Shown here: one piece after another, positions 51,945-60,863 of the stretch
How the letters are laid out: every line of letters begins with the position of its first letter
How positions within the stretch are numbered: the stretch's first letter is position 1
Translations under genes and position numbers: made by a program
NCBI RefSeq assembly: GCF_022179765.1
Contig: NZ_BPRE01000001.1
Location: forward strand, 1 to 64,000
DNA length: 64,000 nt
Direction: 5' to 3'
DNA from: Methylorubrum suomiense
GTDB taxonomy: Bacteria > Pseudomonadota > Alphaproteobacteria > Rhizobiales > Beijerinckiaceae
Notes under the pieces: generated by a model
The model's input: the letters and a program-made list of their open reading frames with translations, nothing else
Told to the model about the DNA's origin: nothing
The model's database searches: none

Positions 51945-52387
51945 GCCTCTCGCGCCGCCGGGAACTCCCGGCCCCGGTTCAGTGGCGCAGCCATCGGCCC
52001 GGTGCAAGCGGAGCGGCACCGACACGGCATCGCAGGCGCATTAGAAAGCGATGCCGAACCGTCTCGCAGAAGCTGCCGCCGGCATCGCCGGCTGCCGGCC
52101 AGCACAGGCGCGATGGTCCCCGAGATGCCGCACATCGCGATCGGGATCTCGCTTGCATGAAATGGGCATGGTCATCGCGACCGAAACGCAGGCCGGTCCG
52201 CCGCGCCCCGAAGAAACGGCTGCGGAAACTCGGCGTGTGCGAGGGCCTGTTTGACCTGTCTCGTCGAAATCGAACCGACCTGAGGCCGCGACGATTCCAA
52301 TTCTCTTCCTCACCCCAAGGTGCTCGGGCGAAGGCTGATCACCTCGGATGAGAGGATTGATAAGGCCAGAGCCAGTCGATCAGGCTC
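51945..52387. other. Gene-free interval with a repeat remnant
   Basis: 443 bases between two minus-strand genes. Open frames here are short with no recognisable product. At 52307-52354 the pair TCCTCACCCCAAGGTG / TCACCTCGGATGAGAGG looks like a worn, shortened copy of the dispersed inverted repeat. Otherwise nothing was identified. Confidence 0.5.
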
Positions 52388-53098
52388 TCAGGCCGCCGGC
52401 TTCACCACCGCGTGGCGAAAGGCATGGGGCACCAGCGCGGCGACCGCGTCCGCCAATTCGTCGAAATGCTCGATCACCCAATCGGGCTGCAGCTCGCGCA
52501 TCGGCACCGGGGTGTAACCGAAGGTGACACCCACCACCGGGATGCCGGCCGCCTGGGCGGCGGCGACGTCGGCGCGGGAATCGCCGACCATCACGGCGCG
52601 GGTCGGATCGCCGCCGGCTCGGGCGATCGTCGCGGTGATGTGGCGCGGATCGGGCTTGGAGAAGGCGAAGGTGTCCTTGCCGACGATGACCGGGAAGCGC
52701 GCCCGCACGCCGAGTTCCGCCAGCAGGGCCACGGCATGCGCCTCGACCTTGTTGGTGCAGACGGCGAGCACGAAGCCCTCGGCCTCCAGCCGGTCGAGCG
52801 CCGCGACGACGCCGGGGAAGAGGGTGGAATTGTCGGTCAGATGCGCGCCGTAATGCTCCAGGAACGCCTCGAACAGGGTTTCCAGTCGCTCCGGGCTGAG
52901 GGTCGCCCCGGCCACGGCGAAGCCCCGCTGGATCAGGGCACGGGCGCCGGCGCCCAGGAGGTCGCGGGCCTGTTCCAGCGGCAAGGGCGCATGGCCCTCG
53001 CGGGCGAGGATCACGTTGAGGGTGCCGACGAGGTCGCCCGCGGTCTCGGCGAGCGTCCCGTCGAGATCGAACACCGCGATGGGAGGAAGAACGGTCAT
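52388..53098 (-). CDS. gph: Phosphoglycolate phosphatase (HAD family)
   Basis: 236 residues. HAD motifs: FDLDGTLAETAGDL (nucleophile Asp), VCTNKVEAHAVAL, KPDPRH (Lys) and MVGDSRADVAAAQAAG. It hydrolyses 2-phosphoglycolate, formed during DNA repair. Start ATG 53098 gives the family N-terminus; the 17-residue upstream extension was dropped. Confidence 0.9.
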   Translation of the reverse strand: MTVLPPIAVFDLDGTLAETAGDLVGTLNVILAREGHAPLPLEQARDLLGAGARALIQRGFAVAGATLSPERLETLFEAFLEHYGAHLTDNSTLFPGVVAALDRLEAEGFVLAVCTNKVEAHAVALLAELGVRARFPVIVGKDTFAFSKPDPRHITATIARAGGDPTRAVMVGDSRADVAAAQAAGIPVVGVTFGYTPVPMRELQPDWVIEHFDELADAVAALVPHAFRHAVVKPAA

Positions 53099-53319
53099 CG
53101 GCGTCCCGGATCCAAACACTGTCAAGCTGGCTAGCTGTCGTCTCCCCAACGATCAACCCCAGCGGTTGACCGAGCGTTAGCGCGCGCGCTTCTGTTGCGT
53201 TCCTGCCGCCCCCCGTTTCACGCTCCCGCCCAAGCTCCGCCATGGATCCGGCGCCTGATGGTGTCGTATCGCGCCGCGACTTGTCCCCGTAATCCCCGCT
53301 CCTCACCCCGGCATCGTCC

Positions 53320-53847
53320 ATGACCCTGGCCCAACGCCCCCATCCGGCCCTTTCCCCCGCCCGCCTCGCGGGCTGCGCCCTCTTCGCCGCACTCGCCTGC
53401 GGCTCCGGCAGCGCGCGCGCCGCCGGCTCCTACGAGTTCGTCGCCGCACCGGCGGTCGATCTCAACCGGATCTATCGGATCGACCGCGCCACCGGCGAGG
53501 TAACCTCCTGCCAGTACGGCCTGCGCGACGACAGCGTCGGCGTCACCCTCTGCTTCGCGGCGGGAGAAGGTGCCGGGCCGCAGGCGCCGGGCGAGTACGG
53601 GCTGATCGCCTCCCGTCATGCCCGCGAATCCGGCATCTACCGGGTCAACCTCCGCACCGGGACCATGAGCGCCTGCTACGTGCAGATCCGCCAGGAGCTG
53701 GTGGTGTGCACCGAACAGGCCGGCCCGCCGCCCGCCGGCACCGCGAGCGGCGCGGGGGCGGCGGCGACCGGCCCCGCCCCCGGCCGCGCCGGCCCGAGCG
53801 CCACGCCGCCCCAGGGTGGACAGAGCGGCGGCCAGGGCCGGCCCTGA
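53320..53847 (+). CDS. Secreted protein with duplicated Cys-containing motif
   Basis: 175 residues with a signal peptide ending GSARA. The mature part repeats a motif: [15 protein letters not shown] (50-64) and [15 protein letters not shown] (105-119), each followed by another Cys (78 and 130), suggesting two similar disulfide-bearing units. The C-terminal 45 residues are Gly/Pro/Ala-rich and disordered. Family not recognised. Located upstream of rpiA. Confidence 0.68.
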   Translation: MTLAQRPHPALSPARLAGCALFAALACGSGSARAAGSYEFVAAPAVDLNRIYRIDRATGEVTSCQYGLRDDSVGVTLCFAAGEGAGPQAPGEYGLIASRHARESGIYRVNLRTGTMSACYVQIRQELVVCTEQAGPPPAGTASGAGAAATGPAPGRAGPSATPPQGGQSGGQGRP

Positions 53848-54034
53848 ACCGCGGACACAGGCGGCGGCGCGGGACTCGCGCGGCATCCCCCTCACGGGAG
53901 CGACGCAGGCTCGCACCGCCTCTCGTCCGGCTTTTGCCGCGACGGGGAGGCATGCTAGGGGCCTGCCCGTCCTTGCAGCCAACCGGGACCGATCCGCCCA
54001 TGACGCACCCGCAGCCGATCCCGGAGATGACCCC

Positions 54035-54748
54035 GTGAGCGCGCCCGATCTGCGCCGGGCCGCGGCCGAACGCGCCCTTGCCCTCGTCGAGCCCGGCATG
54101 CGGCTGGGCATCGGCACCGGCAGCACCGCCGCCGCCTTCATCGCCTTGCTGGGCGACCGGGTGCGCGCGGGCCTCGACGTGATCGGCGTGCCGACCTCGG
54201 AGGCGACGCGGATCGCCTGCGAGCGCGAGGGCATCCGGCTGGCGACCCTCGACGAGCTCCCGGAACTCGACCTCACCATCGACGGCGCCGACGAGTGCGA
54301 CGGTCAGCTGCGGCTCATCAAGGGCGGCGGCGCGGCGCTGCTGCGCGAGAAGATCGTCGCCGTGGCGAGCCGCCGCATGGTGGTGATCGCCGACGCGGCC
54401 AAGCGGGTCGAGACGCTCGGGGCCTTCCCCCTGCCGATCGAGGTCAACGTCTTCGGCCTGGGCGCGACTTGGCGCGCGGTCGAGGCGGCGCTGGCCGAGA
54501 GCGGCTGCGCGGGCAAGCGGATCACCCGTCGGCTGGATGCCGCGGGCGCGCCCCTCCTCACCGATGGAGGCCATGCCCTCCTCGACGCGCATCTGGGCCG
54601 CATCCCCGATCCGGAAGGCCTCTCGGCCCGACTCTGGGCGGTGCCCGGCGTGGTCGAGCACGGTCTATTCCTCGGCATCGCCGACACCGCCTTCCTCGCC
54701 GAGGCCTCCGGCACGCAGGCCGTCGTCACCGTCCTCGGTCGTTCGTGA
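54035..54748 (+). CDS. rpiA: Ribose-5-phosphate isomerase A
   Basis: Interconverts ribose 5-phosphate and ribulose 5-phosphate. 237 residues from GTG 54035, with GGAG nine bases upstream. Conserved [23 protein letters not shown] (catalytic acids) and [16 protein letters not shown]. The longer frame upstream overlaps the previous gene's tail and was rejected. Confidence 0.95.
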   Translation: MSAPDLRRAAAERALALVEPGMRLGIGTGSTAAAFIALLGDRVRAGLDVIGVPTSEATRIACEREGIRLATLDELPELDLTIDGADECDGQLRLIKGGGAALLREKIVAVASRRMVVIADAAKRVETLGAFPLPIEVNVFGLGATWRAVEAALAESGCAGKRITRRLDAAGAPLLTDGGHALLDAHLGRIPDPEGLSARLWAVPGVVEHGLFLGIADTAFLAEASGTQAVVTVLGRS

Positions 54749-54795
54749 TTCTTCCGGCGGCTCCCGTCCGTCGCCCATTTCGGAGCTTTTTCCGC

Positions 54796-55368
54796 ATGCT
54801 GCCCCGTCTTGCCGTCATGGCCGGCCTCCTCCTCGCAATGGGCGCGCCGCAGGCCGCCCTCGCGCAAGCCGCCAAGCCCCCGGCGCCCACTCAGAAGCCG
54901 ACCGCCAAACCTGGCACCCCCGCGCCGCAAACCCCGGCGGAGCCCGAGATCACCCCCTCCCATCTCGCCCTCGCCCGCGAAGTCATGATGAGCTCGGGGA
55001 TCAGCCGCTCGTTCGATTCGATCATTCCGACCATGGCGGATCAGATCCGCAAGAATGCGGTCACCCGGCCCGACCTGGGCAAGGATCTCGACGAGGTGCT
55101 GAAAGGCCTCGAGCCCGAGATGACCCTGCAGAAGAACCGGCTGATCGAGATCGCGGCGCGCATCTATGCCAAGCGCCTGACCGAAGCTGAATTGAAGGAT
55201 ATCATCGTCTTCTTCCGCTCGCCCGCGGGCAAGCGTTACGTCGAGACCCAGCCGCCGATCCTCGACGACATGGTCGGTGCCATGCAGGATTGGACCCAGG
55301 AGGTCTCGGAATACATCATGGTCCGCACCCGGGCCGAGATGGGCAAGCGCGGCCACTCGCTCCAGTGA
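54796..55368 (+). CDS. DUF2059-domain secreted protein
   Basis: 190 residues: signal peptide ending AALAQ, a Pro/Lys-rich linker (APTQKPTAKPGTPAPQTP), then the all-helical DUF2059 domain (REVMMSSGISRSFDSIIPT to LKDIIVFFRSPAGKRYVE). Function of the family is unknown. Its stop overlaps the GTG start of the O-antigen-ligase-like gene; 47 bases after rpiA, so rpiA, this gene, the ligase-like gene and gor may form one operon. Confidence 0.87.
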   Translation: MLPRLAVMAGLLLAMGAPQAALAQAAKPPAPTQKPTAKPGTPAPQTPAEPEITPSHLALAREVMMSSGISRSFDSIIPTMADQIRKNAVTRPDLGKDLDEVLKGLEPEMTLQKNRLIEIAARIYAKRLTEAELKDIIVFFRSPAGKRYVETQPPILDDMVGAMQDWTQEVSEYIMVRTRAEMGKRGHSLQ

Positions 55369-56582
55369 GGATCGGACGGCCGGGAGTCGCCGCGCGGTTC
55401 GACGCCGCCGGGACCGTGGCGCTGGCGCTGATGCCCGTGGCCATGGCGCTCGCCAACCGATCGAGCCCGCTGGTGATCGGGATCGCCGCGAGCCTGTTCC
55501 TCGCGGGCGCGGTGGCCGAGCGCGGCGCGGACGCCTTCGGCCAGATCCTACGCCCGCTGACCGCGCCCCTCGGGCTCGCCATCCTGGCCTTCCTGGGCTG
55601 GAGCCTCGTCACCTTCGCCTGGAGTCCCTTCCCCGGCCTGTCGGCGCGGGCATTCTCGGAATTTGCCTCGGCGGTTCTCTGCGCCTACCTGCTGGTCCGC
55701 CTCGCGCCGGGCCGGATGCCGGGTTGGGGGCCCCTACTCGCCGCCGCAGGCCTCGCCATCGCCTGCCTGTTCATCGTGGCGAGCCTCGCCACCGACCTGG
55801 CATTGCAGGAGGCGCTGGGGCAGCGGGCGGCCCTGTTCATGTTCAACCGACCCCTGCTGACGACCGTGCTGCTGGCCGGGCCGCTGGCCGCCCTGTTGAT
55901 GCTGCGGGGGCATCGCATCGCCGCCCTCGCCCTGCTGGTGGTCTCGGCCTTGGCGATCCTGCGCTCGATCAGCGGCGCGGCGGCCCTGGGCCTGCTCGCC
56001 GGGCTCGGCCTGTTCGTCCTCGCCCGGTTGACGCCGAAGCGGGTCGGCCTGTCGATCGCCGCCCTGGTGCTCGCCCTCGCCTTCGCCCTGGCACCGGTCG
56101 AGGGCGATATCCTCGTTCATTTCATGCCGGACGCGGCGCATGATCGGCTGACGCAGAGTTCGTCGCGGATCCGCGTCACGGTCGCGCAGAGCTTCGGCGC
56201 GGCGGTGGCGCAGGCGCCCATCTTCGGCTCTGGCTACGGCACCGCTCCCCGCTTCGACGCGGTGCCGGCCGCCGCGACGGTCGGGCCGGAGATGCAGCGG
56301 ATGATGATGCTGGGTCATCCCCACAACAGCTTCCTCCAGATCTGGGCGGAACTCGGCCTCGTCGGCGCGATCCTGGGGGCGCTAGTGGCGTTTCTGGCCT
56401 TGAGAGCGGCGGCGACCCTGCCGCGCGGCCTGTTCGCCGTGGCCCTGGGCCTGCTCGGCGCGGCGGTGGCGGTGATGTTCGTCGAGCACGGAGCGTGGCA
56501 GGCTTGGTGGACCGCCGGATGCGGCGCCGCCCTGGCGTGGCTGCGCATGGCCGTCACGGCTCGGCCGGCATCGAACGAGTGA
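55365..56582 (+). CDS. O-antigen ligase/polymerase-like membrane protein (Wzy_C family)
   Basis: 405 residues from GTG 55365, overlapping the previous stop by 4 bases. About 10-11 membrane segments and a periplasmic loop ending in the family motif HPHNSFLQIWAELGLVG. Such proteins join polysaccharide to lipid A or polymerise repeats. No other surface-polysaccharide genes are linked, so the substrate is unclear. Confidence 0.82.
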   Translation: MRIGRPGVAARFDAAGTVALALMPVAMALANRSSPLVIGIAASLFLAGAVAERGADAFGQILRPLTAPLGLAILAFLGWSLVTFAWSPFPGLSARAFSEFASAVLCAYLLVRLAPGRMPGWGPLLAAAGLAIACLFIVASLATDLALQEALGQRAALFMFNRPLLTTVLLAGPLAALLMLRGHRIAALALLVVSALAILRSISGAAALGLLAGLGLFVLARLTPKRVGLSIAALVLALAFALAPVEGDILVHFMPDAAHDRLTQSSSRIRVTVAQSFGAAVAQAPIFGSGYGTAPRFDAVPAAATVGPEMQRMMMLGHPHNSFLQIWAELGLVGAILGALVAFLALRAAATLPRGLFAVALGLLGAAVAVMFVEHGAWQAWWTAGCGAALAWLRMAVTARPASNE

Positions 56583-56589
56583 GAATGCG

Positions 56590-57975
56590 ATGAGCGAAGG
56601 CTTCGACGTCGACCTGTTCGTGATCGGCGGGGGTTCCGGCGGCGTGCGCGCGGCGCGGATCGCCGCCGGCCACGGCGCCAAGGTCATGCTGGCGGAGGAA
56701 TACCGCGTCGGCGGCACCTGCGTGATCCGCGGCTGCGTGCCGAAGAAGCTGATGGTCTATGCCGGGCGCTTCACCGACGAGTTCGCGGATGCCGCCGGGT
56801 TCGGCTGGCACATCGAGCCGCCGCGCTTCGACTGGGCGGCGCTGAAGGCGTCCCGCGACGCCGAGGTCGCCCGGCTGGAGGGCATCTACGGGCGCAACCT
56901 CGCCGGATCGGGCGTCGAGGTGGTGCCCGAGCGCGCGGTGATCGAGGATCCGCACACGGTGCGCCTCACCGGCTCCGGCCGTCGGGTGCGGGCGAAGTTC
57001 ATCCTGATCGCGGTGGGTGCGCGTCCGATCCACGAGCCGCTGATCCCCGGGGCGGAACTCGCCATCGATTCGAACGGCGTCTTCGAACTGGAAACCCAGC
57101 CCGAGCGCATCCTCGTGGTCGGCGGCGGATACATCGCCGTGGAATTCGCGGGCGTCTTCGCCGGGCTCGGCACCAAGACCACCCTGCTCCATCGCGGCCA
57201 AACCCTGCTGCGCGGCTTCGATCCCGAGATCGCGGGGGCGCTCGGCGAGGCCTATGCGGAGCGCATGGATCTGCGCCTCGGCCGCACCGTCGAACGGCTG
57301 GAGCGCGCCGGATCCGCGATCCGCGCGACCCTGAACGACGGCGAGCAACTCGACGTCGATTGCGTGCTGGTGGCGACCGGCCGCCGTCCGAATGTCGAGG
57401 GGCTCGGCCTCGAACGGGTGGGCATCGCCCTCGATGACCGCGGCGCCATTCCGGTGGAGGCGGATTCCCGCACCAGCGTGCCCTCGATCTACGCCGTCGG
57501 CGACGTGACGGGGCGGGCCGCGCTGACGCCCATCGCGATCCGTGAGGGCCACGCCTTCGCCGATACCGTGTTCGGCAACAAGCCCTGGTGCGTCGATCAC
57601 CGCCTGATCGCCACCGCCGTGTTCTCGACGCCGGAAATCGGCGTGATCGGTCACAACGAGGACGTGGCACGGCGCTGCTACGGCGAGATCGACGTCTACA
57701 AGGCGAGCTTCCGGCCGATGAAGGCCACGCTGTCCGGGCGCAACGAGCGCGTCATCATGAAGGTGATCGTCGAGCGCGCCAGCGACCGCGTGGTCGGCGT
57801 CCACGTGATGGGGCCGGATGCCGGCGAGATCATCCAGGCGGTGGGCATCGCCGTGACCATGGGGGCCACCAAGGCCGATTTCGACCGCACCATCGCGGTG
57901 CATCCGACCCTCGGCGAGGAATTGGTCACGATGCGCACGCCGTTCGTGGTCAAGCATCCGGTCGGCGTGGGCTAG
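56590..57975 (+). CDS. gor: Glutathione-disulfide reductase
   Basis: 461-residue FAD flavoenzyme reducing glutathione disulfide with NADPH. FAD site IGGGSGGVRAARIAAGHG, redox pair GGTCVIRGCVPKK, NADPH site VVGGGYIAVEFAGVFAG, and C-terminal His-Glu (AVHPTLGEE). Seven bases after the ligase-like gene. Confidence 0.95.
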   Translation: MSEGFDVDLFVIGGGSGGVRAARIAAGHGAKVMLAEEYRVGGTCVIRGCVPKKLMVYAGRFTDEFADAAGFGWHIEPPRFDWAALKASRDAEVARLEGIYGRNLAGSGVEVVPERAVIEDPHTVRLTGSGRRVRAKFILIAVGARPIHEPLIPGAELAIDSNGVFELETQPERILVVGGGYIAVEFAGVFAGLGTKTTLLHRGQTLLRGFDPEIAGALGEAYAERMDLRLGRTVERLERAGSAIRATLNDGEQLDVDCVLVATGRRPNVEGLGLERVGIALDDRGAIPVEADSRTSVPSIYAVGDVTGRAALTPIAIREGHAFADTVFGNKPWCVDHRLIATAVFSTPEIGVIGHNEDVARRCYGEIDVYKASFRPMKATLSGRNERVIMKVIVERASDRVVGVHVMGPDAGEIIQAVGIAVTMGATKADFDRTIAVHPTLGEELVTMRTPFVVKHPVGVG

Positions 57976-58063
57976 GCGAGGCCCAGTCCGGCCCTTTCCC
58001 AAACCCGATAGGCGTCCCTGCTTACGGGATCCGCGACAGGCGCTTCGATCCGACGCCCGGATG

Positions 58064-59524
58064 CTACTCCGCCGCGGGCATGCTCAGGGACAGCAGCCGC
58101 GCGGTGCGGGAGCGGGCTCCACCGACCGCCGCGCTCGCCGGATCGAGCATGCGCCGCCCGTCGTCCAGCGCACCGTTCACCGCGTCGATGGCGAGGATGA
58201 GCGCCGAGATCATCCGGCTGTCGATGACGCGCTCGCGGGCTTGGCGGACCACGTCGGCGATGAGGGAGTCCATCTCGCGGGTCAGCGCGTCCAGGACCTC
58301 GACCGTGCGGGCCTCGCGGGCCTCGGCCAGAATGTCGAGCAGGCGGTCGAGCACCACGTCGATCCGTTCGCGGCGTTTGCGGGCGAGACGCTGGCCCAGC
58401 CACGCCACACCCGAACCGAGGGTGCCGCCGAAGAAGGCGAAGAGGTAGATCCAATCCTCGTAGCGATCGAGGAAGGTCTGCTGCTCGCGCTCGAAATAAT
58501 CGACCGCGCCGGGGTGGTTGGGCAGACGCGCGCTGGTCGCCGTGACGGTGGTGTCGTAGTCGGGCGCCTTCATCGCGTTGGCGATCGGGGCGACCGCCGC
58601 GAGCCGCGAGCGCCACTCGAACAGGTGCTGCACCACCGAGGCCACGGCGACGCGGCTCACCGCGCCCCGCGCCATGAGGCGATAGGACACGCCGACCGTC
58701 TCGACATCCTCTTCCGGGCGCTTGGGCCGACCGCCGAAGGTCCCCGCCGAGAGCGTCACCGTCTGCAGTTCCGGCAGGCGCTGGGTGATCGCCTTGCCGT
58801 CCGGTACGCCGACGAGGGCGATCTTGCGATCCGCCGAGGCCGCTTCGACGGCACGCAGCATGCCGAGGGTCGCCTTGGCGGTGGGACTCGCGATCACGGC
58901 GACGGCATCGACCCGCTTGGTCTCGAGCGCCTGGGTCACCTCCGTCGCCTTGAGCGGCACGAGCCCGACGCGGCCGGCGGCGAGCGGCTCCGCCGCCGCG
59001 AGCTCGGCCTCGCCCGCGCGCTTGAAATCGTAGAAGTCGAGGAGGTTCGTGACGAAGGACAGGTCGGCGTCGTGGCGCACCACCACACCGAGGCGGCGCG
59101 TGGACAGATCGGAAAAGCTCTCGATCTCGGCCGCTTCGGGGGCGGCGACGACCAGTGCCTCGTCGTGCAGGATGGCGAGCGTCAGCCCGTTGTCGGGCAA
59201 GAGCACGTCGGGACGAACCACGGCGAGGTCCGCGTGGTTCTTCTGCAGGGCGACGGCACTGTCGCGCACGTCGTCATGGGCGGTCACCTGCAACCGGACG
59301 TCTTCGTGATTGCGCACGAGCGCCTTGGCATAAGCCTCGATCAGGGCGGCCTCGGCGCCGTCGCGCGGCCCGACGGCGACGGCGAGAACGGTGGGGCGTG
59401 AGAGCGTGACGACGAGGCCGGCGACGGCCGCGAAGCCCAGGGCGAGCAGCACGAACAGCCACTCGCGCCGCATCAGGACGGCCGCCGCCCGCAGGCGGAG
59501 CCCTCGCATTCCAGAGCGATCCAT
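58064..59524 (-). CDS. TAXI-family TRAP solute receptor-like membrane protein
   Basis: 486 residues. An N-terminal anchor (REWLFVLLALGFAAVAGLVV) precedes a TAXI binding domain (VAVGPRDGAEAALIEAYAKA through about 310). Unlike free periplasmic receptors it has a second membrane segment near residue 355 (IYLFAFFGGTLGSGVAWLG) and a helical cytoplasmic tail of about 110 residues. No TRAP permease gene is nearby, so it may sense rather than transport. Start ATG 59524. Confidence 0.83.
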   Translation of the reverse strand: MDRSGMRGLRLRAAAVLMRREWLFVLLALGFAAVAGLVVTLSRPTVLAVAVGPRDGAEAALIEAYAKALVRNHEDVRLQVTAHDDVRDSAVALQKNHADLAVVRPDVLLPDNGLTLAILHDEALVVAAPEAAEIESFSDLSTRRLGVVVRHDADLSFVTNLLDFYDFKRAGEAELAAAEPLAAGRVGLVPLKATEVTQALETKRVDAVAVIASPTAKATLGMLRAVEAASADRKIALVGVPDGKAITQRLPELQTVTLSAGTFGGRPKRPEEDVETVGVSYRLMARGAVSRVAVASVVQHLFEWRSRLAAVAPIANAMKAPDYDTTVTATSARLPNHPGAVDYFEREQQTFLDRYEDWIYLFAFFGGTLGSGVAWLGQRLARKRRERIDVVLDRLLDILAEAREARTVEVLDALTREMDSLIADVVRQARERVIDSRMISALILAIDAVNGALDDGRRMLDPASAAVGGARSRTARLLSLSMPAAE

Positions 59525-59568
59525 CGGAAAATCATGGGTCGAAAACCTGGCGGGAACGTGAAGAACGG

Positions 59569-60192
59569 ATGATCGGGGCGAAGGGTTCACGCAATCGTCA
59601 CGGCGAGGGACGACCGGCCGAGCGGGAGGCAAGACCCGAGCCGCCGGTCAGTGCCGCGTGGCTGGAGCGCGTGGCGCTGCACTACCTCGACCGGTACGGC
59701 GCCTCCTCGGAAATGCTGCGCCGGGTGCTGGCCCGCCGGGTCGAACGGCGCTGCCGATCCCGCGACGAATCGGCCGACGCCCATGCCGGGCTGATCGAGG
59801 AGATGGTGGCGCGGGCTCAACGGGCCGGCCTCATCGATGACGCGCGCTTCGCCGCCGCCCGCCTCGCGCGCCTGCGGCGGCGCGGCACATCGACCCGGCA
59901 GGCGCGGGCGAAGCTCTCCGAGAAGGGCATCGACGCCGACACGATCGCCGCCGCCATCGCCGACGAGCGGCAGGAGGCCGAGGATCGGGTCGAGACGGGG
60001 GCGGACGAGGAGGCCGACACCGAGCGGAAGGCGGCCTTGGCCTATGCCCGCCGCCGCCGCCTCGGCCCCCATCGTCCGCCGGGGGCACGGGAGGCGAACC
60101 GGGAGCGCGATCTCGCCGCCATGGCACGGGCCGGCTTCCCCTACCCGCTCGCGCGCGACGTCATCGGTGGGGACGCGGACGAGGACCTGTAG
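59569..60192 (+). CDS. recX: RecX regulatory protein
   Basis: 207 residues; modulates RecA filaments. RecX helical repeats are visible: WLERVALHYLDRYGASSEML, LIDDARFAAARLARLRRRG, KLSEKGIDADTIAAAI. Both ends are charged and low complexity. recA is not in the window. Divergent from the TAXI gene. No GTTC-N7-GTTC box was seen directly upstream. Confidence 0.9.
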   Translation: MIGAKGSRNRHGEGRPAEREARPEPPVSAAWLERVALHYLDRYGASSEMLRRVLARRVERRCRSRDESADAHAGLIEEMVARAQRAGLIDDARFAAARLARLRRRGTSTRQARAKLSEKGIDADTIAAAIADERQEAEDRVETGADEEADTERKAALAYARRRRLGPHRPPGAREANRERDLAAMARAGFPYPLARDVIGGDADEDL

Positions 60193-60332
60193 GACCGACC
60201 GGCGACGGCGGGGCGCCCGCGATCCCTCCACGGCCTCTCGTGGGAGGTGCCGAAAACCCTCGACTTCCGGAGATATCGCCCCACCTCGCCCCCGACGCGG
60301 GGAGGCCCGCACAACGACCAAGGACGACAGGC

Positions 60333-60764
60333 ATGACCGACCGCCACGCGAGCGCCCACTGGGAGGGCGACGGCAAGACCGGCAAGGGCAAGATCACGAC
60401 CCAGTCGGGCGTGCTCTCGGACAATCCCTACGGTTTCAACACCCGTTTCGAGAACGAGCCGGGCACCAATCCCGAGGAGCTGATCGCGGCGGCCCATGCC
60501 GGTTGCTTCACCATGGCTCTGGCCTTCCAGCTCCAGTCGGCCGGCCTCAAGGCGACCTCCCTCGACACCAAGGCGGTGGTCACGCTCGTGCCGGATGGCG
60601 ACGGCTTCAAGGTGACGAAATCCGCCCTCACCCTGAAGGCCGTGATCCCCGGCATCGATCAGGCGAAGTTCGACGAACTCGCCGGCAATGCCGAGAAGGG
60701 CTGCCCGATCTCGAAGCTCCTGAACGCCGAGATCACCCTCGACAAGACCCTCAGCCAGGGCTGA
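60333..60764 (+). CDS. OsmC-type organic hydroperoxide reductase
   Basis: 143 residues, close to OsmC (osmotically inducible) rather than Ohr. Catalytic cysteines lie in AAHAGCFTMALAF and AEKGCPISKLL; the Arg/Glu support residues are in NTRFENEPGTNPEELI. Start ATG 60333. Followed by its own terminator, so it is separate from the downstream repair pair. Confidence 0.92.
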   Translation: MTDRHASAHWEGDGKTGKGKITTQSGVLSDNPYGFNTRFENEPGTNPEELIAAAHAGCFTMALAFQLQSAGLKATSLDTKAVVTLVPDGDGFKVTKSALTLKAVIPGIDQAKFDELAGNAEKGCPISKLLNAEITLDKTLSQG

Positions 60765-60771
60765 GCCGCCT

Positions 60772-60804
60772 CGGCTTCCCCGGTCCGCCGGGGAAGCCGT
60801 TTTC
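60772..60804 (+). terminator. Rho-independent terminator of osmC-like gene
   Basis: CGGCTTCCCC (60772-60781), 8-base loop, GGGGAAGCCG (60790-60799), then TTTT. Perfect 10-bp stem just after the stop codon. Confidence 0.88.
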
Positions 60805-60847
60805 CGGTGCGAAAGGCAACGCGCCGCATTGATCCTCACGCGGACGT

Positions 60848-60862
60848 GTTCATCTTCCGTTC
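60848..60862 (+). promoter_or_regulatory. LexA (SOS) box-like site at the start of the radical SAM-UdgX operon
   Basis: GTTCATCTTCCGTTC matches the alphaproteobacterial LexA box GTTC-N7-GTTC perfectly. It ends one base before the ATG at 60864, so if real the message would have almost no leader, or translation starts further in. Confidence 0.55.
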
Positions 60863-60863
60863 G

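Noticed and set aside
51945..52387. Short frames of 60-70 residues between the duplicated-domain gene and gph
   Set aside because: Arg/Pro-rich, overlapping in several frames, without start signals.
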